Source of the DNA: Desulfobacula sp.
Lineage (GTDB): Bacteria; Desulfobacterota; Desulfobacteria; Desulfobacterales; Desulfobacteraceae
Assembly (NCBI GenBank): GCA_021647625.1
Contig: JAKIUJ010000017.1
Location: forward strand, 1 to 39,224
Direction of reading: 5' to 3'
Length of the DNA: 39,224 nt
Shown here: in pieces, positions 1 to 9,592 of the stretch
Layout: each line of letters opens with the position of its first letter
How positions within the stretch are numbered: position 1 is the stretch's first letter
Made by a program: the position numbers and the translations under genes
The notes under the pieces: generated by a model
Seen by the model: the letters and a program-made list of their open reading frames with translations, nothing else
Databases searched by the model: none
What the model was told of the DNA's origin: nothing

Positions 1-50
1 TATAGCAGTGACTTGTATCAGGTCAATAAAGAAAGAGATATAAACATGAA

Positions 51-2795
51 TTAGTTCACCGTGGTGAGATTTTTAAGAGATCTCTCAAGTATCTTGATGT
101 CGACAGGTTTGGCAAGGTAATTGTTCATTCCGGCCTGGAGACATTTGTCCTTATCATCAGCCATTGCGTACGCAGTAAGGGCAATAATAGGAACGTTGCG
201 AGTATGCTGGTAAGAAGGGGATGTCCGTATAATTTTTGTTGTTTCTATACCGTCAAGTTCTGGCATCTGCACGTCCATGAGTATAATATCAAAATAGTTT
301 GACTTAAGGAGTTCAAGGGCGATACGGCCATCTTCTGCTACTGTCGTCTGATGGCCAAATTTTGTGAGAATGGCCTGGAGGATTTGTCGATTGATCAACT
401 CATCTTCAACTACCAGAACGGAAAGACGTCTTCCAGGGCTTGTGAGTATTGGTGCGGGAGAGTTTGTTGTGGCAGGAACTGCAGCAGCGGATTCGCATTT
501 GTCTGCGATCAACGTAAAGGTAACCGTGGTACCGTTGGCTTCGTTTCTCTGCAGTTGCACTGTACCACCCATTTGTATAACCAGTTTTTTGACAATACTG
601 AGGCCAAGGCCGGTTCCTTTACCCACCGGCTTGGTTGTAAAAAAAGGTTCAAAAATTCTCTTCCGGATATCTTCGATCATACCCGGGCCATTATCCTCAA
701 TTTCAATGCGGACAAAGCTGCCTCTTGATTTTACCCGAAGATAAAAAGTAGGGTCGGTGAGGGTTTCCAGTTCCTGCATGGCTTCTGCAGAATTCTTTAA
801 AATATTAAAAAATACCTGCTGCATTTTGCTGACCTCACACATGACCAAGGGTGCATTTTCGTCAAATTCTCTAACAATTTTAATCTTTTTAAAATCGTAC
901 TTCCGTTTAAGATCGTAATCGCTTTTGGCAAGTTCAAGGGTTTGTTCCAAAAGATCCGCAATATCCTGTTGCGTTTTACCGGAAAAATCCTTCCTGGAAA
1001 AGCTCAACATATTTTGAACGATCTTAGATGCGCGGATACCTGCTTCGTGAATCAAGCCCAGCTGCCTGATCATACCCCGTTTTTCCATGAATTCCCTGAT
1101 TTGATCCATAGAAATTCCGACTTCTTCAGCGGCCTGGATACTGGCTGGAATCTCGCCTTGAATTCTTCTCATGGCCACCTGTGCATTCTGCATCATGCCG
1201 GCCAATGGATTATTTATTTCATGGGCCATGCCTGCGGCAAGCCCCCCTATGGAAAGCATTTTTTCAGATTGAACCACCATTTCTTCCATCCGGACATGTT
1301 CTGTAACATCATCCACGCGAATAACCGCGCCTTCGATCGACTCCCCGATTAAAGGATAAACCGTTATATCTTCATAGACGATACCTTCCTTTGTCTGAGT
1401 GATCTGTTTAGGAAAATAATGGGGCTCTCCTGTTTTGATGGTATTATTGATATTTTCTAAAAACGGCTTCATTCTTTTTAAAACATCACCCAGATAATTA
1501 TTTATGGCTGACCCAGATGTAATGCCGAATATTTTTTCTGCTTTATAATTCCATAAAACAATATTTAATTCCCGATCAAGGCTAAATAAAGCACTGGGCA
1601 TGGAATTGATAATATTGTCGATGTAATTTTTAGTTTTTTTCAACTCTTCTTCGGCTTGTTTTAATTCAGTTATATCTATTGTGATCCCGACAACACCTTT
1701 GTCACCATCAGGTGCCGTAAAAGGAATTTTCTTTGTGGAATACCACTTTGATTCCTTTGTGGATGCCAAATGGGTTTCAGTTAAAAGACTTAAGGTTTTA
1801 CCGGTTTCAATCACCATCTGGTCATCTTTAAGCATTTTTTTGGCTGATTCGGGATCTAAACTAACCTCTGAATGCAGCCTGCCGGTCAACGCTTCGACAC
1901 TGGTATCAAGATCATACGCTACAGCTTGATTGACAACCAGATATCGCCCATCCATATTCTTAACAAAAATCATATGGGGAATCAGATCAATTATCAGCCG
2001 TAAAAAAGATTCACTTTTCTCAAGAGCTATACTGGTTTTTTGATGCTGATCCACTTCAGACTGAAGTGAGTCCATCTTTTCCTTTACAGCATCCCGCATC
2101 ATGACAAGATTATCAGCCAGGGCACCCAGTTCATCATTTCTATGGACATTGATGGGATAATCCAATTGTCCTGTTGCAATTTTTTCCGAACTTTGCTGTA
2201 GATCCTGCAAGGGTCTTACAAACCGTATATTTAATACGACAATCAGCACCAAGCCAAGAATTAAATCCAGCACAATTACCTGAATAACGCTACTTTTTTT
2301 AAGCCGGGCAATACTTGCATCCAAAAAAATAGTCGTTGCAACAATCTGAACCTTCCCGATTTTTTCATTCTTAAACAAGATGGGATATTCAATCGTTCGG
2401 ATCTCTGATTTATTCCCCACCATTGTAAAAAAATCATCTTGAAAAGAAAGATATTCCTGTTCAAGGTCCCAAACTGTAATTTTCAGGATCTCGGATTTTT
2501 TCAGTGCTGCTTCACTGATGACCTTGCAGGTTTCATCATCAAAATTAAAAAGGGCTGTTGACAGACTTGCGGATAGCTGAACAATCTCATTTTTCAATGT
2601 TATCTTTAATTCATTTTCAAGGATATTGGTTTGGGTATGGATGCGAAAAACACCGAACAGCACCAAAACAAGGGTTGGAATTCCTATGGCAATCAGGCTC
2701 AACTGGACAGGTAAATTTCTTAAACTGAATTCCTTGCGTTTCAGAGGCATAAGGATATTATGTCTGGACTCTTGGCCCACTCTTTGAGCAGTCAT
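51..2795 (-). CDS. Hybrid sensor histidine kinase (HAMP-PAS-PAS-HisKA-HATPase-REC)
   Basis: A membrane-bound two-component hybrid kinase of 914 residues. Membrane segments at about residues 32-50 and 171-192 enclose a periplasmic or extracytoplasmic domain of about 120 residues. A HAMP linker (about 192-246) and two PAS domains (about 258-380 and 385-505) follow. The kinase core has the phospho-acceptor His525 in GMAHEINNP, an N box (NILKNSAEAM), a G box (DNGPGM) and GTGLGLS. The C-terminal receiver has Asp841 in ILMDVQMP and the conserved Lys in LAKPVD. Its ATG directly follows the TAA of the upstream binding-protein gene with no gap, so the two are almost certainly cotranscribed and translationally coupled. 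The ligand and downstream partner are unknown. An internal Met16 is an alternative start. Confidence 0.93.
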   Translation of the reverse strand: MTAQRVGQESRHNILMPLKRKEFSLRNLPVQLSLIAIGIPTLVLVLFGVFRIHTQTNILENELKITLKNEIVQLSASLSTALFNFDDETCKVISEAALKKSEILKITVWDLEQEYLSFQDDFFTMVGNKSEIRTIEYPILFKNEKIGKVQIVATTIFLDASIARLKKSSVIQVIVLDLILGLVLIVVLNIRFVRPLQDLQQSSEKIATGQLDYPINVHRNDELGALADNLVMMRDAVKEKMDSLQSEVDQHQKTSIALEKSESFLRLIIDLIPHMIFVKNMDGRYLVVNQAVAYDLDTSVEALTGRLHSEVSLDPESAKKMLKDDQMVIETGKTLSLLTETHLASTKESKWYSTKKIPFTAPDGDKGVVGITIDITELKQAEEELKKTKNYIDNIINSMPSALFSLDRELNIVLWNYKAEKIFGITSGSAINNYLGDVLKRMKPFLENINNTIKTGEPHYFPKQITQTKEGIVYEDITVYPLIGESIEGAVIRVDDVTEHVRMEEMVVQSEKMLSIGGLAAGMAHEINNPLAGMMQNAQVAMRRIQGEIPASIQAAEEVGISMDQIREFMEKRGMIRQLGLIHEAGIRASKIVQNMLSFSRKDFSGKTQQDIADLLEQTLELAKSDYDLKRKYDFKKIKIVREFDENAPLVMCEVSKMQQVFFNILKNSAEAMQELETLTDPTFYLRVKSRGSFVRIEIEDNGPGMIEDIRKRIFEPFFTTKPVGKGTGLGLSIVKKLVIQMGGTVQLQRNEANGTTVTFTLIADKCESAAAVPATTNSPAPILTSPGRRLSVLVVEDELINRQILQAILTKFGHQTTVAEDGRIALELLKSNYFDIILMDVQMPELDGIETTKIIRTSPSYQHTRNVPIIALTAYAMADDKDKCLQAGMNNYLAKPVDIKILERSLKNLTTVN

Positions 2796-3926
2796 TTAAT
2801 TAATACGATTCATTGTCAGGGTTCCGGTATTTTTCATTGCCTCATAGGACAACTGCCATAAGGCGAGAATATTTTCATCAAAATCTTCATGAAGAACAAA
2901 TCCTTGATCTCCATCCACCGAGATCCACTCTAATTTTTTATCATCCGGCATAAGGTGGAGCCGGGTGTAAATGAGGGTATTCTTTTTCGATAAAAAACTA
3001 TAATAGTTGCTATCCTCTGCCAGGATACCAGTGGTAACGTCCGGCCAAATCTGTTTTGAAACAAATTGAATTATTTTTTCTTTATTTTCCAGTGTTCCAT
3101 CAACGAGCAGTGTCATTTTCCTGAACTGTTCCTGATTTACGGAAACCTGTTGGGATCTCACATAAAGGTCAACATACTTTTGGAGCAATTGGCGAATTTG
3201 CCCTTTCTCTCTCTTTCTTGTAATGATCCTATTCATGGCCGGTTCAAGATCTGTGTATTTACTTTTTCGTGAAACGGTTATGTGCATATTTTCAACAACA
3301 AGCGGTGGATCAAGCTTAATCATCTGGCTGTCGTAGCCTTCCATCGCAGCATTAATCCGGCAGGGAAAATCCCCCCATAGAATATAGTCCATTCTTTGGG
3401 ACATCATTTTTTTAAATAAAGAGGTTGAGTCATAGACCCTGGCAACGTTCAATTTGTTTTTGATGAAGAAATCCAGATCATCCCCGAAACTGTCGCCATG
3501 CATCGTTACACCTTTTTTACCTATCAAATCATACCGATCGTTGAATACAAATTCCTGACCCTTTTTTACAAAAACAGAGGTTGGATCCTTTGCATAAGGA
3601 GTAAGATAAGTCATATATTCAAGGCGCCGGGCATTCTTATATGCCCCCACTAAAAAATCTATTTTACTTTGCTGCACCATTTCCTGAACCCTTGCCCAGG
3701 GGCCTGTGTATTCAATGACATACTCTTTTTTTAATTCAATAAAAATCTGACGGATCAACTCGGGTCCTGCTCCGACAATCGTATTGTTGTGCTGCCACAT
3801 AAAAGGCTTATAATCAGGATGCCCGGAACAGACAATTTTTGTATCGTCTGCCCATAAATTAGTTGGAATTAAAAAAAACGAAACAATAATATGGATGGTT
3901 ACAAAAATAAGTTTGTAATTATTCAT
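2796..3926 (-). CDS. Periplasmic substrate-binding protein (SBP_bac_3-like)
   Basis: A 376-residue exported protein. A signal peptide covers about residues 1-26 (hydrophobic core, then NLWA before DDTK). The mature part begins like family 3 solute-binding proteins (CSGHPDYKPFMW), with the typical later segments DFLVGAYKNARRLEYM and LIGKKGVTMHGD. No permease or ATPase gene accompanies it. Instead it abuts a hybrid sensor kinase, so it more likely presents a ligand to that kinase, or is a detached sensor module of the EvgS/BvgS Venus-flytrap type, than feeds a transporter. This role is inferred from context. The start is the ATG at 3926, and the signal peptide supports it. The ligand cannot be deduced. 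Confidence 0.82.
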   Translation of the reverse strand: MNNYKLIFVTIHIIVSFFLIPTNLWADDTKIVCSGHPDYKPFMWQHNNTIVGAGPELIRQIFIELKKEYVIEYTGPWARVQEMVQQSKIDFLVGAYKNARRLEYMTYLTPYAKDPTSVFVKKGQEFVFNDRYDLIGKKGVTMHGDSFGDDLDFFIKNKLNVARVYDSTSLFKKMMSQRMDYILWGDFPCRINAAMEGYDSQMIKLDPPLVVENMHITVSRKSKYTDLEPAMNRIITRKREKGQIRQLLQKYVDLYVRSQQVSVNQEQFRKMTLLVDGTLENKEKIIQFVSKQIWPDVTTGILAEDSNYYSFLSKKNTLIYTRLHLMPDDKKLEWISVDGDQGFVLHEDFDENILALWQLSYEAMKNTGTLTMNRIN

Positions 3927-4133
3927 GATACCCCTTTGTTCGCGTGATCTTTTACTTTAACACACCTTCGCGAAAATGCAACCGCTTATGCAAGCCAATG
4001 ACTGGCTTGAAAGGCTTCCCCCAGTCTTCCATAGGCCAATTGTAATTGATTGCGCGGTACTGTATGATGACCATCGTAATAAAAACAATAAAATTTAAAG
4101 CCATGTTACAAATTAAGGATAATAGTATCAACC

Positions 4134-5852
4134 ATGTTCCTTCCCACAACCCAGAAAGAGGTAAACGCACTTAGCTGGAAATCACTGGATATCATACTTG
4201 TTACCGGTGACAGCTACATTGATTCTCCTTTTATGGGCATTTCCATCATTGGAAAGGTCCTTGTTGATAAAGGATTTCGCGTCGGTATCATTGCCCAGCC
4301 GGACATGGCCGGCAAAAGTGATATATCCCGGCTTGGAGAGCCAAATCTTTTCTGGGGCATCACAGGGGGCAGTGTGGATTCAATGGTTGCCAATTATACC
4401 GCCTCAAAAAAAAGAAGGAAATCGGATGACTTCACACCCGGTGGAATCAACAATAAGAGACCGGACAGAGCGGTCATAGCCTATGCCAACCTAATCAGAC
4501 AACATTTTAAAGATACCGCCCCAATTGTCCTTGGCGGCATTGAAGCAAGCCTCAGAAGAGTTGCCCATTATGATTTCTGGTCCAATAAAATCCGGCGATC
4601 CATTCTTTTTGATGCCAAGGCAAACTATCTTCTCTTCGGGATGGCCCACGACAGTGTGATTGAATTTGCAAATGCATTGAAAAATCAAGACCCGGTGGAG
4701 GGTATTCGTGGTGTTGCCTATATCTCAAAAAACCCCAAAGGGATTGAATTGCCGACCTTTGAATCAGTTCATAAAAAAAAACAAGCTTATGTAAAAAGCT
4801 TTGGCATCTTTTATAACAATACAGATCCCATCACAGCCGAATCTATTTGCCAAAAGCACAATGACAGGTATCTGATCTTAAACCCGCCTGCCCTTTACAG
4901 TACAACAAAACAGCTGGATTACATCCATGCCCTTGATTTTGAAAGAGACCTCCACCCCTACTATCAAAAAAACGGATCTGTCAAAGCCCTTGACACCATA
5001 AAATTCTCCATCCCCATACACTATGGCTGCTATGGAGAGTGCCACTTTTGTGCCATTTCCGTCCACCAGGGTCGAACGGTTCGCCATAGAAGTGAAGCCT
5101 CTATTCTTAAAGAAGCCCGAATAATTACTCAAATGGATGATTTTAAGGGGTATATTACCGACCTTGGTGGCCCCACAGCAAACATGTATGGGTTTGAATG
5201 CAAAAAAAAACTTAAAAAAGGGGCCTGCATTGACAAACGATGTCTGTTCCCCAAGGTTTGCAAAACCCTGAACCCTGATCATGCAGCATATACCCGTATG
5301 ATAAAAAGAATTGAACAATTACCGGGTATTAAAAAGGTATTTATCAGTTCTGGTATCCGTTATGACCTTATTCTTAATGATAAAAAATCAGGCCCTGATT
5401 TTTTAAAGAAAATCGTTGCCGACAATGTATCAGGCCAGATGAAAATCGCTCCTGAACATACCCAACCCGATGTTCTTGCCTTAATGGGCAAGCAGGACAT
5501 TAATCAGCTGCTTGAATTTAAACAAAAATTTGATCAACTAAGCCGGCAGTCCAAGAAAAAACAATTTTTAACTTACTACCTGATCGCCGCCCACCCCGGG
5601 TGCCATATGCAGGACATGAAAGCCCTGAAGCAATTTGCCACCCGGCAACTTAAAACATCTCCGGAGCAGGTACAGATCTTCACCCCATCACCATCCACCT
5701 ATTCCACCCTGATGTATTATACGGAAATAGATCCGTTTACCCAAAAAAAAATATTTGTGGAAAAGAATCCAAAACAAAAACAAAAACAAAAAAGTATTGT
5801 CACCCGGAAAGGCAAGCCACCCTTAAAAAAAGGTTCAAAAAAGTTTTTTTAA
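4134..5852 (+). CDS. ygiQ: YgiQ family radical SAM protein
   Basis: A 572-residue radical SAM enzyme of the YgiQ family, whose reaction is not established. The [4Fe-4S]/SAM motif CX3CX2C is Cys299, Cys303 and Cys306 (CYGECHFC). The N-terminal YgiQ region is recognisable in DIILVTGDSYIDSPFMG and VLGGIEASLRR, and the C-terminal part carries MKIAPEHT and HPGCHMQDM. It is somewhat shorter than many homologues and ends in a lysine-rich tail. It starts at the ATG after a weak AAGGAT, is transcribed away from the binding-protein gene, and converges with the PilZ gene 21 bp downstream. It is probably monocistronic. Confidence 0.93.
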   Translation: MFLPTTQKEVNALSWKSLDIILVTGDSYIDSPFMGISIIGKVLVDKGFRVGIIAQPDMAGKSDISRLGEPNLFWGITGGSVDSMVANYTASKKRRKSDDFTPGGINNKRPDRAVIAYANLIRQHFKDTAPIVLGGIEASLRRVAHYDFWSNKIRRSILFDAKANYLLFGMAHDSVIEFANALKNQDPVEGIRGVAYISKNPKGIELPTFESVHKKKQAYVKSFGIFYNNTDPITAESICQKHNDRYLILNPPALYSTTKQLDYIHALDFERDLHPYYQKNGSVKALDTIKFSIPIHYGCYGECHFCAISVHQGRTVRHRSEASILKEARIITQMDDFKGYITDLGGPTANMYGFECKKKLKKGACIDKRCLFPKVCKTLNPDHAAYTRMIKRIEQLPGIKKVFISSGIRYDLILNDKKSGPDFLKKIVADNVSGQMKIAPEHTQPDVLALMGKQDINQLLEFKQKFDQLSRQSKKKQFLTYYLIAAHPGCHMQDMKALKQFATRQLKTSPEQVQIFTPSPSTYSTLMYYTEIDPFTQKKIFVEKNPKQKQKQKSIVTRKGKPPLKKGSKKFF

Positions 5853-5873
5853 AAAAAGAGTTAGGAACGGGTA

Positions 5874-6239
5874 CTATTGGGCAAATCCATATTTTTGGAT
5901 TAGATACTTCACCGTATCAATACCTGCCTGATCAAGCCCTGAAAACTCAAAACCGGTAATGAAATATTCAGGATTGGCATCGGGTCGGCACCAGACACAT
6001 CTCGCTTCAAAAACAAGCTTTTCATCCATCCCGAACTCTTCATCCAGATTGATCTGAAAAGAACCGAGTACATCCTTTTTAACCGAATCTTTGCTGAACA
6101 GCATTAAGCCTTCGGTGGATATATCGGCAAGATAGCCGGCAAGAATATTTGTTTTATGGTAATTGACCCTTACATAATAAAGGAGCTGGTCTCGATCAAA
6201 CTTTCTTTTTTCATGATCCTGAAACAAATCTTTTCCCAT
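5874..6239 (-). CDS. PilZ domain protein
   Basis: A 121-residue single-domain PilZ protein, a likely c-di-GMP receptor. Both ligand signatures are present: RxxxR as R12-K-F-D-R16 and DxSxxG as D39-I-S-T-E-G44. The start chosen is the ATG at 6239, because AAGGAA lies about 5 bp upstream. A longer frame opening at a TTG (6287) has no ribosome-binding site. It lies just downstream of the endonuclease-family gene on the same strand, so cotranscription is likely. No effector domain is attached, so the output must be through a partner. Confidence 0.85.
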   Translation of the reverse strand: MGKDLFQDHEKRKFDRDQLLYYVRVNYHKTNILAGYLADISTEGLMLFSKDSVKKDVLGSFQINLDEEFGMDEKLVFEARCVWCRPDANPEYFITGFEFSGLDQAGIDTVKYLIQKYGFAQ

Positions 6240-6290
6240 TTTTTCCTTCTTTGCAAAAGCCTTACACCCCCAGAGACTGGTTTTCAACCA

Positions 6291-7349
6291 TCATTGGCCA
6301 TTCTTCAAACTGATAGTAAGCTTAACCGGTTGATGATCGGCATGTTCAAATCCGAGAGGAAACCCTTTCACTTTTTGGACATCAATATTGGGGGAGAGCA
6401 AAAAAAAGTCGATGACTGTCGTCAACGTTGTTTTTTCATTATATGATGTCGATAATCTGCGATTGGTCGGTGTGATTGGGTCATATGCCCAATTCCAATC
6501 GGGCATATAATCTGCTGCGATATCCATCCGTTCATTATTGTCCATTTTATTTTTTCCAAATTGCGATATAAAGGCAGGCGGACATTGATTCCAGTCACCA
6601 CCGACAATAACATAATTGCCTTTTTTATACTCAGTTACTAAAAATTTTTCCAAATATGCCATCTGCTTGCTTCTCAACGACCCATCGTCATAGGCTGAGT
6701 TATGGGTATTGATAACCAAAAGTTGGTTTTCGCTATTTTCCAAATGGTAGCGGGCAACCATAAAGCAGCGATCCAGCATAAAAAGGCCCTGGGGCCATGC
6801 ATAATTTCCTAAAAAAGAATGGCGAACGATTGAAAACGGTTCAAACCTGGACAAGGTCTGAAGGCCGGATCTAACGTGTCCCAAAGGATCATTCACAGGC
6901 ACCGGCACAAAAAAAACATCATAATTTTTACCAAAACTTGAATGGAACTTTGGAAAAACATTGGCTATTATTGAATATTCGTTAATCGAATAGGATCGTT
7001 TTGAGTTTTGATCAACTTCCTGAAGCAATATAAAATCCATATTGTTCTGCCGGGCAAGATATTGTTCGATGGCAGCTAAATTTGTCTTTACAACCGATTC
7101 CTTTGGCCGAACCTGTTTACCGCCGTCATAGAAAAAATCCATATCCTTTGACAAACCTGCATAACCAATATTCCAGATCATCAGATTAAATATCTGATCC
7201 GATGGGATTGGTGCGGCACTCTTATTTTCATACACCAAGGTTGTGGGGCCGGGTTTATAATCAGAGAGTGTTGCATATCCCACAAGTCCTGCAAATCCCA
7301 ATACGAATAATCCTAAAATTGTCAATATGAGCTTAATGATTTTTTTCAT
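6291..7349 (-). CDS. Endonuclease/exonuclease/phosphatase family protein, membrane-anchored or exported
   Basis: A 352-residue protein with an N-terminal hydrophobic segment (about residues 5-25) acting as a signal anchor, followed by an EEP (DNase I/sphingomyelinase/IP phosphatase) domain. The metal-dependent catalytic motifs are in order: N60 in IWNIG, Q110-E111-V-D113, N-T-H at about 214-216, G251-D252-W253-N254, I313-D314-F-F and the terminal H336-A-D-H339. This set supports a catalytically competent phosphodiesterase or phosphatase acting outside the cytoplasm. The substrate (nucleic acid, phospholipid or phosphoinositide) cannot be told. It starts at an ATG followed by a Lys-rich leader and is divergent from the 7517 oxidoreductase operon. 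Confidence 0.88.
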   Translation of the reverse strand: MKKIIKLILTILGLFVLGFAGLVGYATLSDYKPGPTTLVYENKSAAPIPSDQIFNLMIWNIGYAGLSKDMDFFYDGGKQVRPKESVVKTNLAAIEQYLARQNNMDFILLQEVDQNSKRSYSINEYSIIANVFPKFHSSFGKNYDVFFVPVPVNDPLGHVRSGLQTLSRFEPFSIVRHSFLGNYAWPQGLFMLDRCFMVARYHLENSENQLLVINTHNSAYDDGSLRSKQMAYLEKFLVTEYKKGNYVIVGGDWNQCPPAFISQFGKNKMDNNERMDIAADYMPDWNWAYDPITPTNRRLSTSYNEKTTLTTVIDFFLLSPNIDVQKVKGFPLGFEHADHQPVKLTISLKNGQ

Positions 7350-7405
7350 TTTAAAAGCATAGAATATTCAAGTATCCTAAGTCAATTATAAATACTTTCT
7401 TGAAA

Positions 7406-7416
7406 TGGTTTGACCA
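7406..7416. promoter_or_regulatory. FadR-type operator, upstream copy (TGGT-N3-ACCA)
   Basis: The sequence TGGTTTGACCA matches the TGGT-N3-ACCA pattern typical of FadR-subfamily GntR regulators. It is centred 38 bp upstream of a second copy and just upstream of a TTGACA -35 candidate. The cluster encodes such a regulator at 10789-11511. Binding is inferred, not shown. Confidence 0.6.
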
Positions 7417-7454
7417 AAATTGTAATTGACAATTTTGGTTGAATGGTTTAACCA
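7414..7454 (+). promoter_or_regulatory. Probable promoter region of the oxidoreductase cluster with a perfect 10-bp inverted repeat
   Basis: TTGACA at 7426-7431 is a good -35 element. The expected -10 position (about 7448-7454) reads TTTAACCA and coincides with the second FadR-type operator. CCAAAATTGT (7414-7423) and ACAATTTTGG (7429-7438) form perfect 10-bp arms around a 5-bp centre. This places an operator on the -10 and another upstream of the -35, a classic repression layout. The -10 is weak, so the exact start is uncertain. Confidence 0.5.
7444..7454. promoter_or_regulatory. FadR-type operator, promoter-overlapping copy (TGGT-N3-ACCA)
   Basis: TGGTTTAACCA is the centre of a 15-bp palindrome (7442-7456, arms AATGGTT and AACCATT around one T). 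It overlaps the presumed -10 box. It is the better of the two operator copies and lies 63 bp upstream of the first start codon of the cluster. Confidence 0.65.
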
Positions 7455-7516
7455 TTAGTATTGCAATCTGTGATAATAACCTCCGAAACGTTCTTTTTTT
7501 AACAGCAGGAGAGAAA

Positions 7517-9592
7517 ATGCCCAACAATAGAATAACTACCCACCCGGTTCTGGATGTACCCGAAAAAGAGAGTGTCTCTTTTTACTGGAATAAATCCAGA
7601 CTTGTGGGAAAAAAAGATGAAATGATCTCTTCCGCACTTTTTGCGAACAATATAAAGATCTTCGGCCACCATCACAAAGATGGTTCTGCACAAGGGATAT
7701 TCTGTGCCAACGGCCAGTGCGCCAAATGCACGGTTATTGCCAATGGAGTACCGGTAAAGGCGTGCATGACGGCTGTTAAAGAAAACATGATCGTTAACAG
7801 TGTAGAAGGATTGCCAAAGCTGCCTGATGTAAGCGATCCCCCTATTATCAGCGACATTGAACATTTAGCCTGTGATGTATTGATCATCGGTGGCGGACCT
7901 GCCGGGCTTTCTGCAGCACTCCAGCTTGAGGCAAATTATGTTGATACCATCCTTGTGGACGACAAAGACGAACTTGGCGGCAAACTGGTCCTTCAAACCC
8001 ATAAATTTTTCGGATCTGTTGAAGATTCTTTTGCCGGCATGCGCGGCATGGATATTGGCAGAATGCTCGCACAACAGGTCATAGGCAGCACCCATATAAA
8101 GGTCTGGAAAAAAAGCACAGCCCTCTATGTCTTTAATGACAAAAAAGTAGGCATCCTCAAAAACGGAGTCTATAAAATAGTTACCCCAAGGATCATTTTA
8201 AATGCAGCCGGTGCCAGGGAAAAATTCTTGCGTTTCAAGGGCAACTCGTTATCCGGAGTATACGGTGCAGGTGCGTTTCAGACCCTTGTTAACCGTGATC
8301 TTATCAAGCCCACCGAAAAGCTCTTCATCGTTGGTGGTGGGAATGTGGGTATTATTGCCGGCTACCATGCACTCCAGGCAGCAATTGATGTGGTGGGTCT
8401 ATGCGAAGCCCTGCCCAAGTGTGGCGGATACAAGGTTCATGAAGATAAACTCACCCGCCTTGGCGTACCCATCTACACCTCACATTCCATTGTTGCGGCC
8501 AATGGTGAAGAATCGGTATCTTCTGTTACCATTGCTCAAATTGATAAAAACTTCCAGGTGATTGAAGGCACCCATAAAAGTTTTGTATGCGATACCATCC
8601 TTATTGCCGTGGGTCTTGAATCGGTATCAGAATTCACCGAAGAGGCTGAACTTGCAGGCATTAAGGTTTTTGCTGCCGGTGATGCATCAGAGATTGCTGA
8701 AGCGTCTTCTGCCATGTTCAACGGCAAAATCGCAGGCCTTAAAGTAGTACGGCACTTCAACCCGAAAGCAAACGATATCCCCAAATCCTGGTATGATAAA
8801 GCTGACATTTTAAAATCCCATCCCGGACCTGTCCGGGAACTCACCGCCCTGGCAGTTGAAGAGGGTATTTTTCCAGTCATCCATTGCAAGCAGGAAATCC
8901 CCTGTAACCCGTGCAGCACTGTCTGTCCTGAAGGATCTATCCTGATGCAGGGAGACCCCATCAAAGGCCGCCCTAAATTCAAGGGTAAATGCAAGGGCTG
9001 CATGAAATGCCTTGCCATCTGTCCGGGGCTTGCCATCACCCTTGTGGACTATCGTAAAGATCAAGATAACCCTGTGGTCTTTTTACCCTACGAGATTGGC
9101 AACTATGCCGTTAAAAAAAATGACACCGTTAACCTGACTGATGTGGATGGCAACCCTCTGGGCACCTTCTCTGTTTTGGGTTCAAGAGCCACAAAAGACA
9201 GTAATTTAACCCGGATTGTCCGGATTCGTACTCCCAGGGCTATTGCAAAAAAAGTGGTGGCGTTCACCATCCAGGACAAAGATGTCGGAAACCCTGTCAC
9301 CAAGAAAATTCCGCTTGAACAGATCCGGGATGATGAAGTGGTCTGCCTGTGTGAACGGGTCACAGCAGGAGAGATAAGAAAACTTGTAGAACAGGGGATT
9401 ACCGACATGAACCAGATCAAGGCCATTACCCGATCCGGTATGGGACCCTGCGGCAGCAAAACCTGTGGAAATCTGATGGGGCAGATTTTTTTGGCGGAAA
9501 AAATCGCCAAAAAAGACATTACTAAAAATGTCCGCCGCCCCCTCTATGTTGAAGTTCCCCTGGGCACCTTTGCCAATGGAGGTAAAAAATGA
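7517..9592 (+). CDS. HcnAB-like NAD(FAD) oxidoreductase with 2Fe-2S, 4Fe-4S and BFD-like clusters
   Basis: A 691-residue fused electron-transfer subunit of an amine/amino-acid dehydrogenase of the HcnABC / proline dehydrogenase / opine oxidase type. In order: a plant-type [2Fe-2S] domain (C63, C68, C71, C83), an FAD Rossmann motif GGGPAG at about 125, an NAD(P) motif GGGNVG at about 273, a ferredoxin-like insert with two cysteine groups (C457, C463, C466, C470 and C492, C495, C498, C502), and a C-terminal BFD-like [2Fe-2S] (C610, C612, C645, C650). The usual HcnA and HcnB parts are thus one chain. The start is the ATG after CAGGAGAG; an earlier frame extension lacks a ribosome-binding site. 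Its stop overlaps the start of the DAO-type subunit by 4 bp, implying a complex. The substrate is unknown. Confidence 0.9.
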   Translation: MPNNRITTHPVLDVPEKESVSFYWNKSRLVGKKDEMISSALFANNIKIFGHHHKDGSAQGIFCANGQCAKCTVIANGVPVKACMTAVKENMIVNSVEGLPKLPDVSDPPIISDIEHLACDVLIIGGGPAGLSAALQLEANYVDTILVDDKDELGGKLVLQTHKFFGSVEDSFAGMRGMDIGRMLAQQVIGSTHIKVWKKSTALYVFNDKKVGILKNGVYKIVTPRIILNAAGAREKFLRFKGNSLSGVYGAGAFQTLVNRDLIKPTEKLFIVGGGNVGIIAGYHALQAAIDVVGLCEALPKCGGYKVHEDKLTRLGVPIYTSHSIVAANGEESVSSVTIAQIDKNFQVIEGTHKSFVCDTILIAVGLESVSEFTEEAELAGIKVFAAGDASEIAEASSAMFNGKIAGLKVVRHFNPKANDIPKSWYDKADILKSHPGPVRELTALAVEEGIFPVIHCKQEIPCNPCSTVCPEGSILMQGDPIKGRPKFKGKCKGCMKCLAICPGLAITLVDYRKDQDNPVVFLPYEIGNYAVKKNDTVNLTDVDGNPLGTFSVLGSRATKDSNLTRIVRIRTPRAIAKKVVAFTIQDKDVGNPVTKKIPLEQIRDDEVVCLCERVTAGEIRKLVEQGITDMNQIKAITRSGMGPCGSKTCGNLMGQIFLAEKIAKKDITKNVRRPLYVEVPLGTFANGGKK

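Noticed and set aside
3952-4170. 72-codon minus-strand frame with a hydrophobic segment between the binding-protein gene and ygiQ
   Set aside because: It starts at GTG without a ribosome-binding site, overlaps the ygiQ start, and a shorter ATG version at 4104 also lacks a site. No family resemblance.
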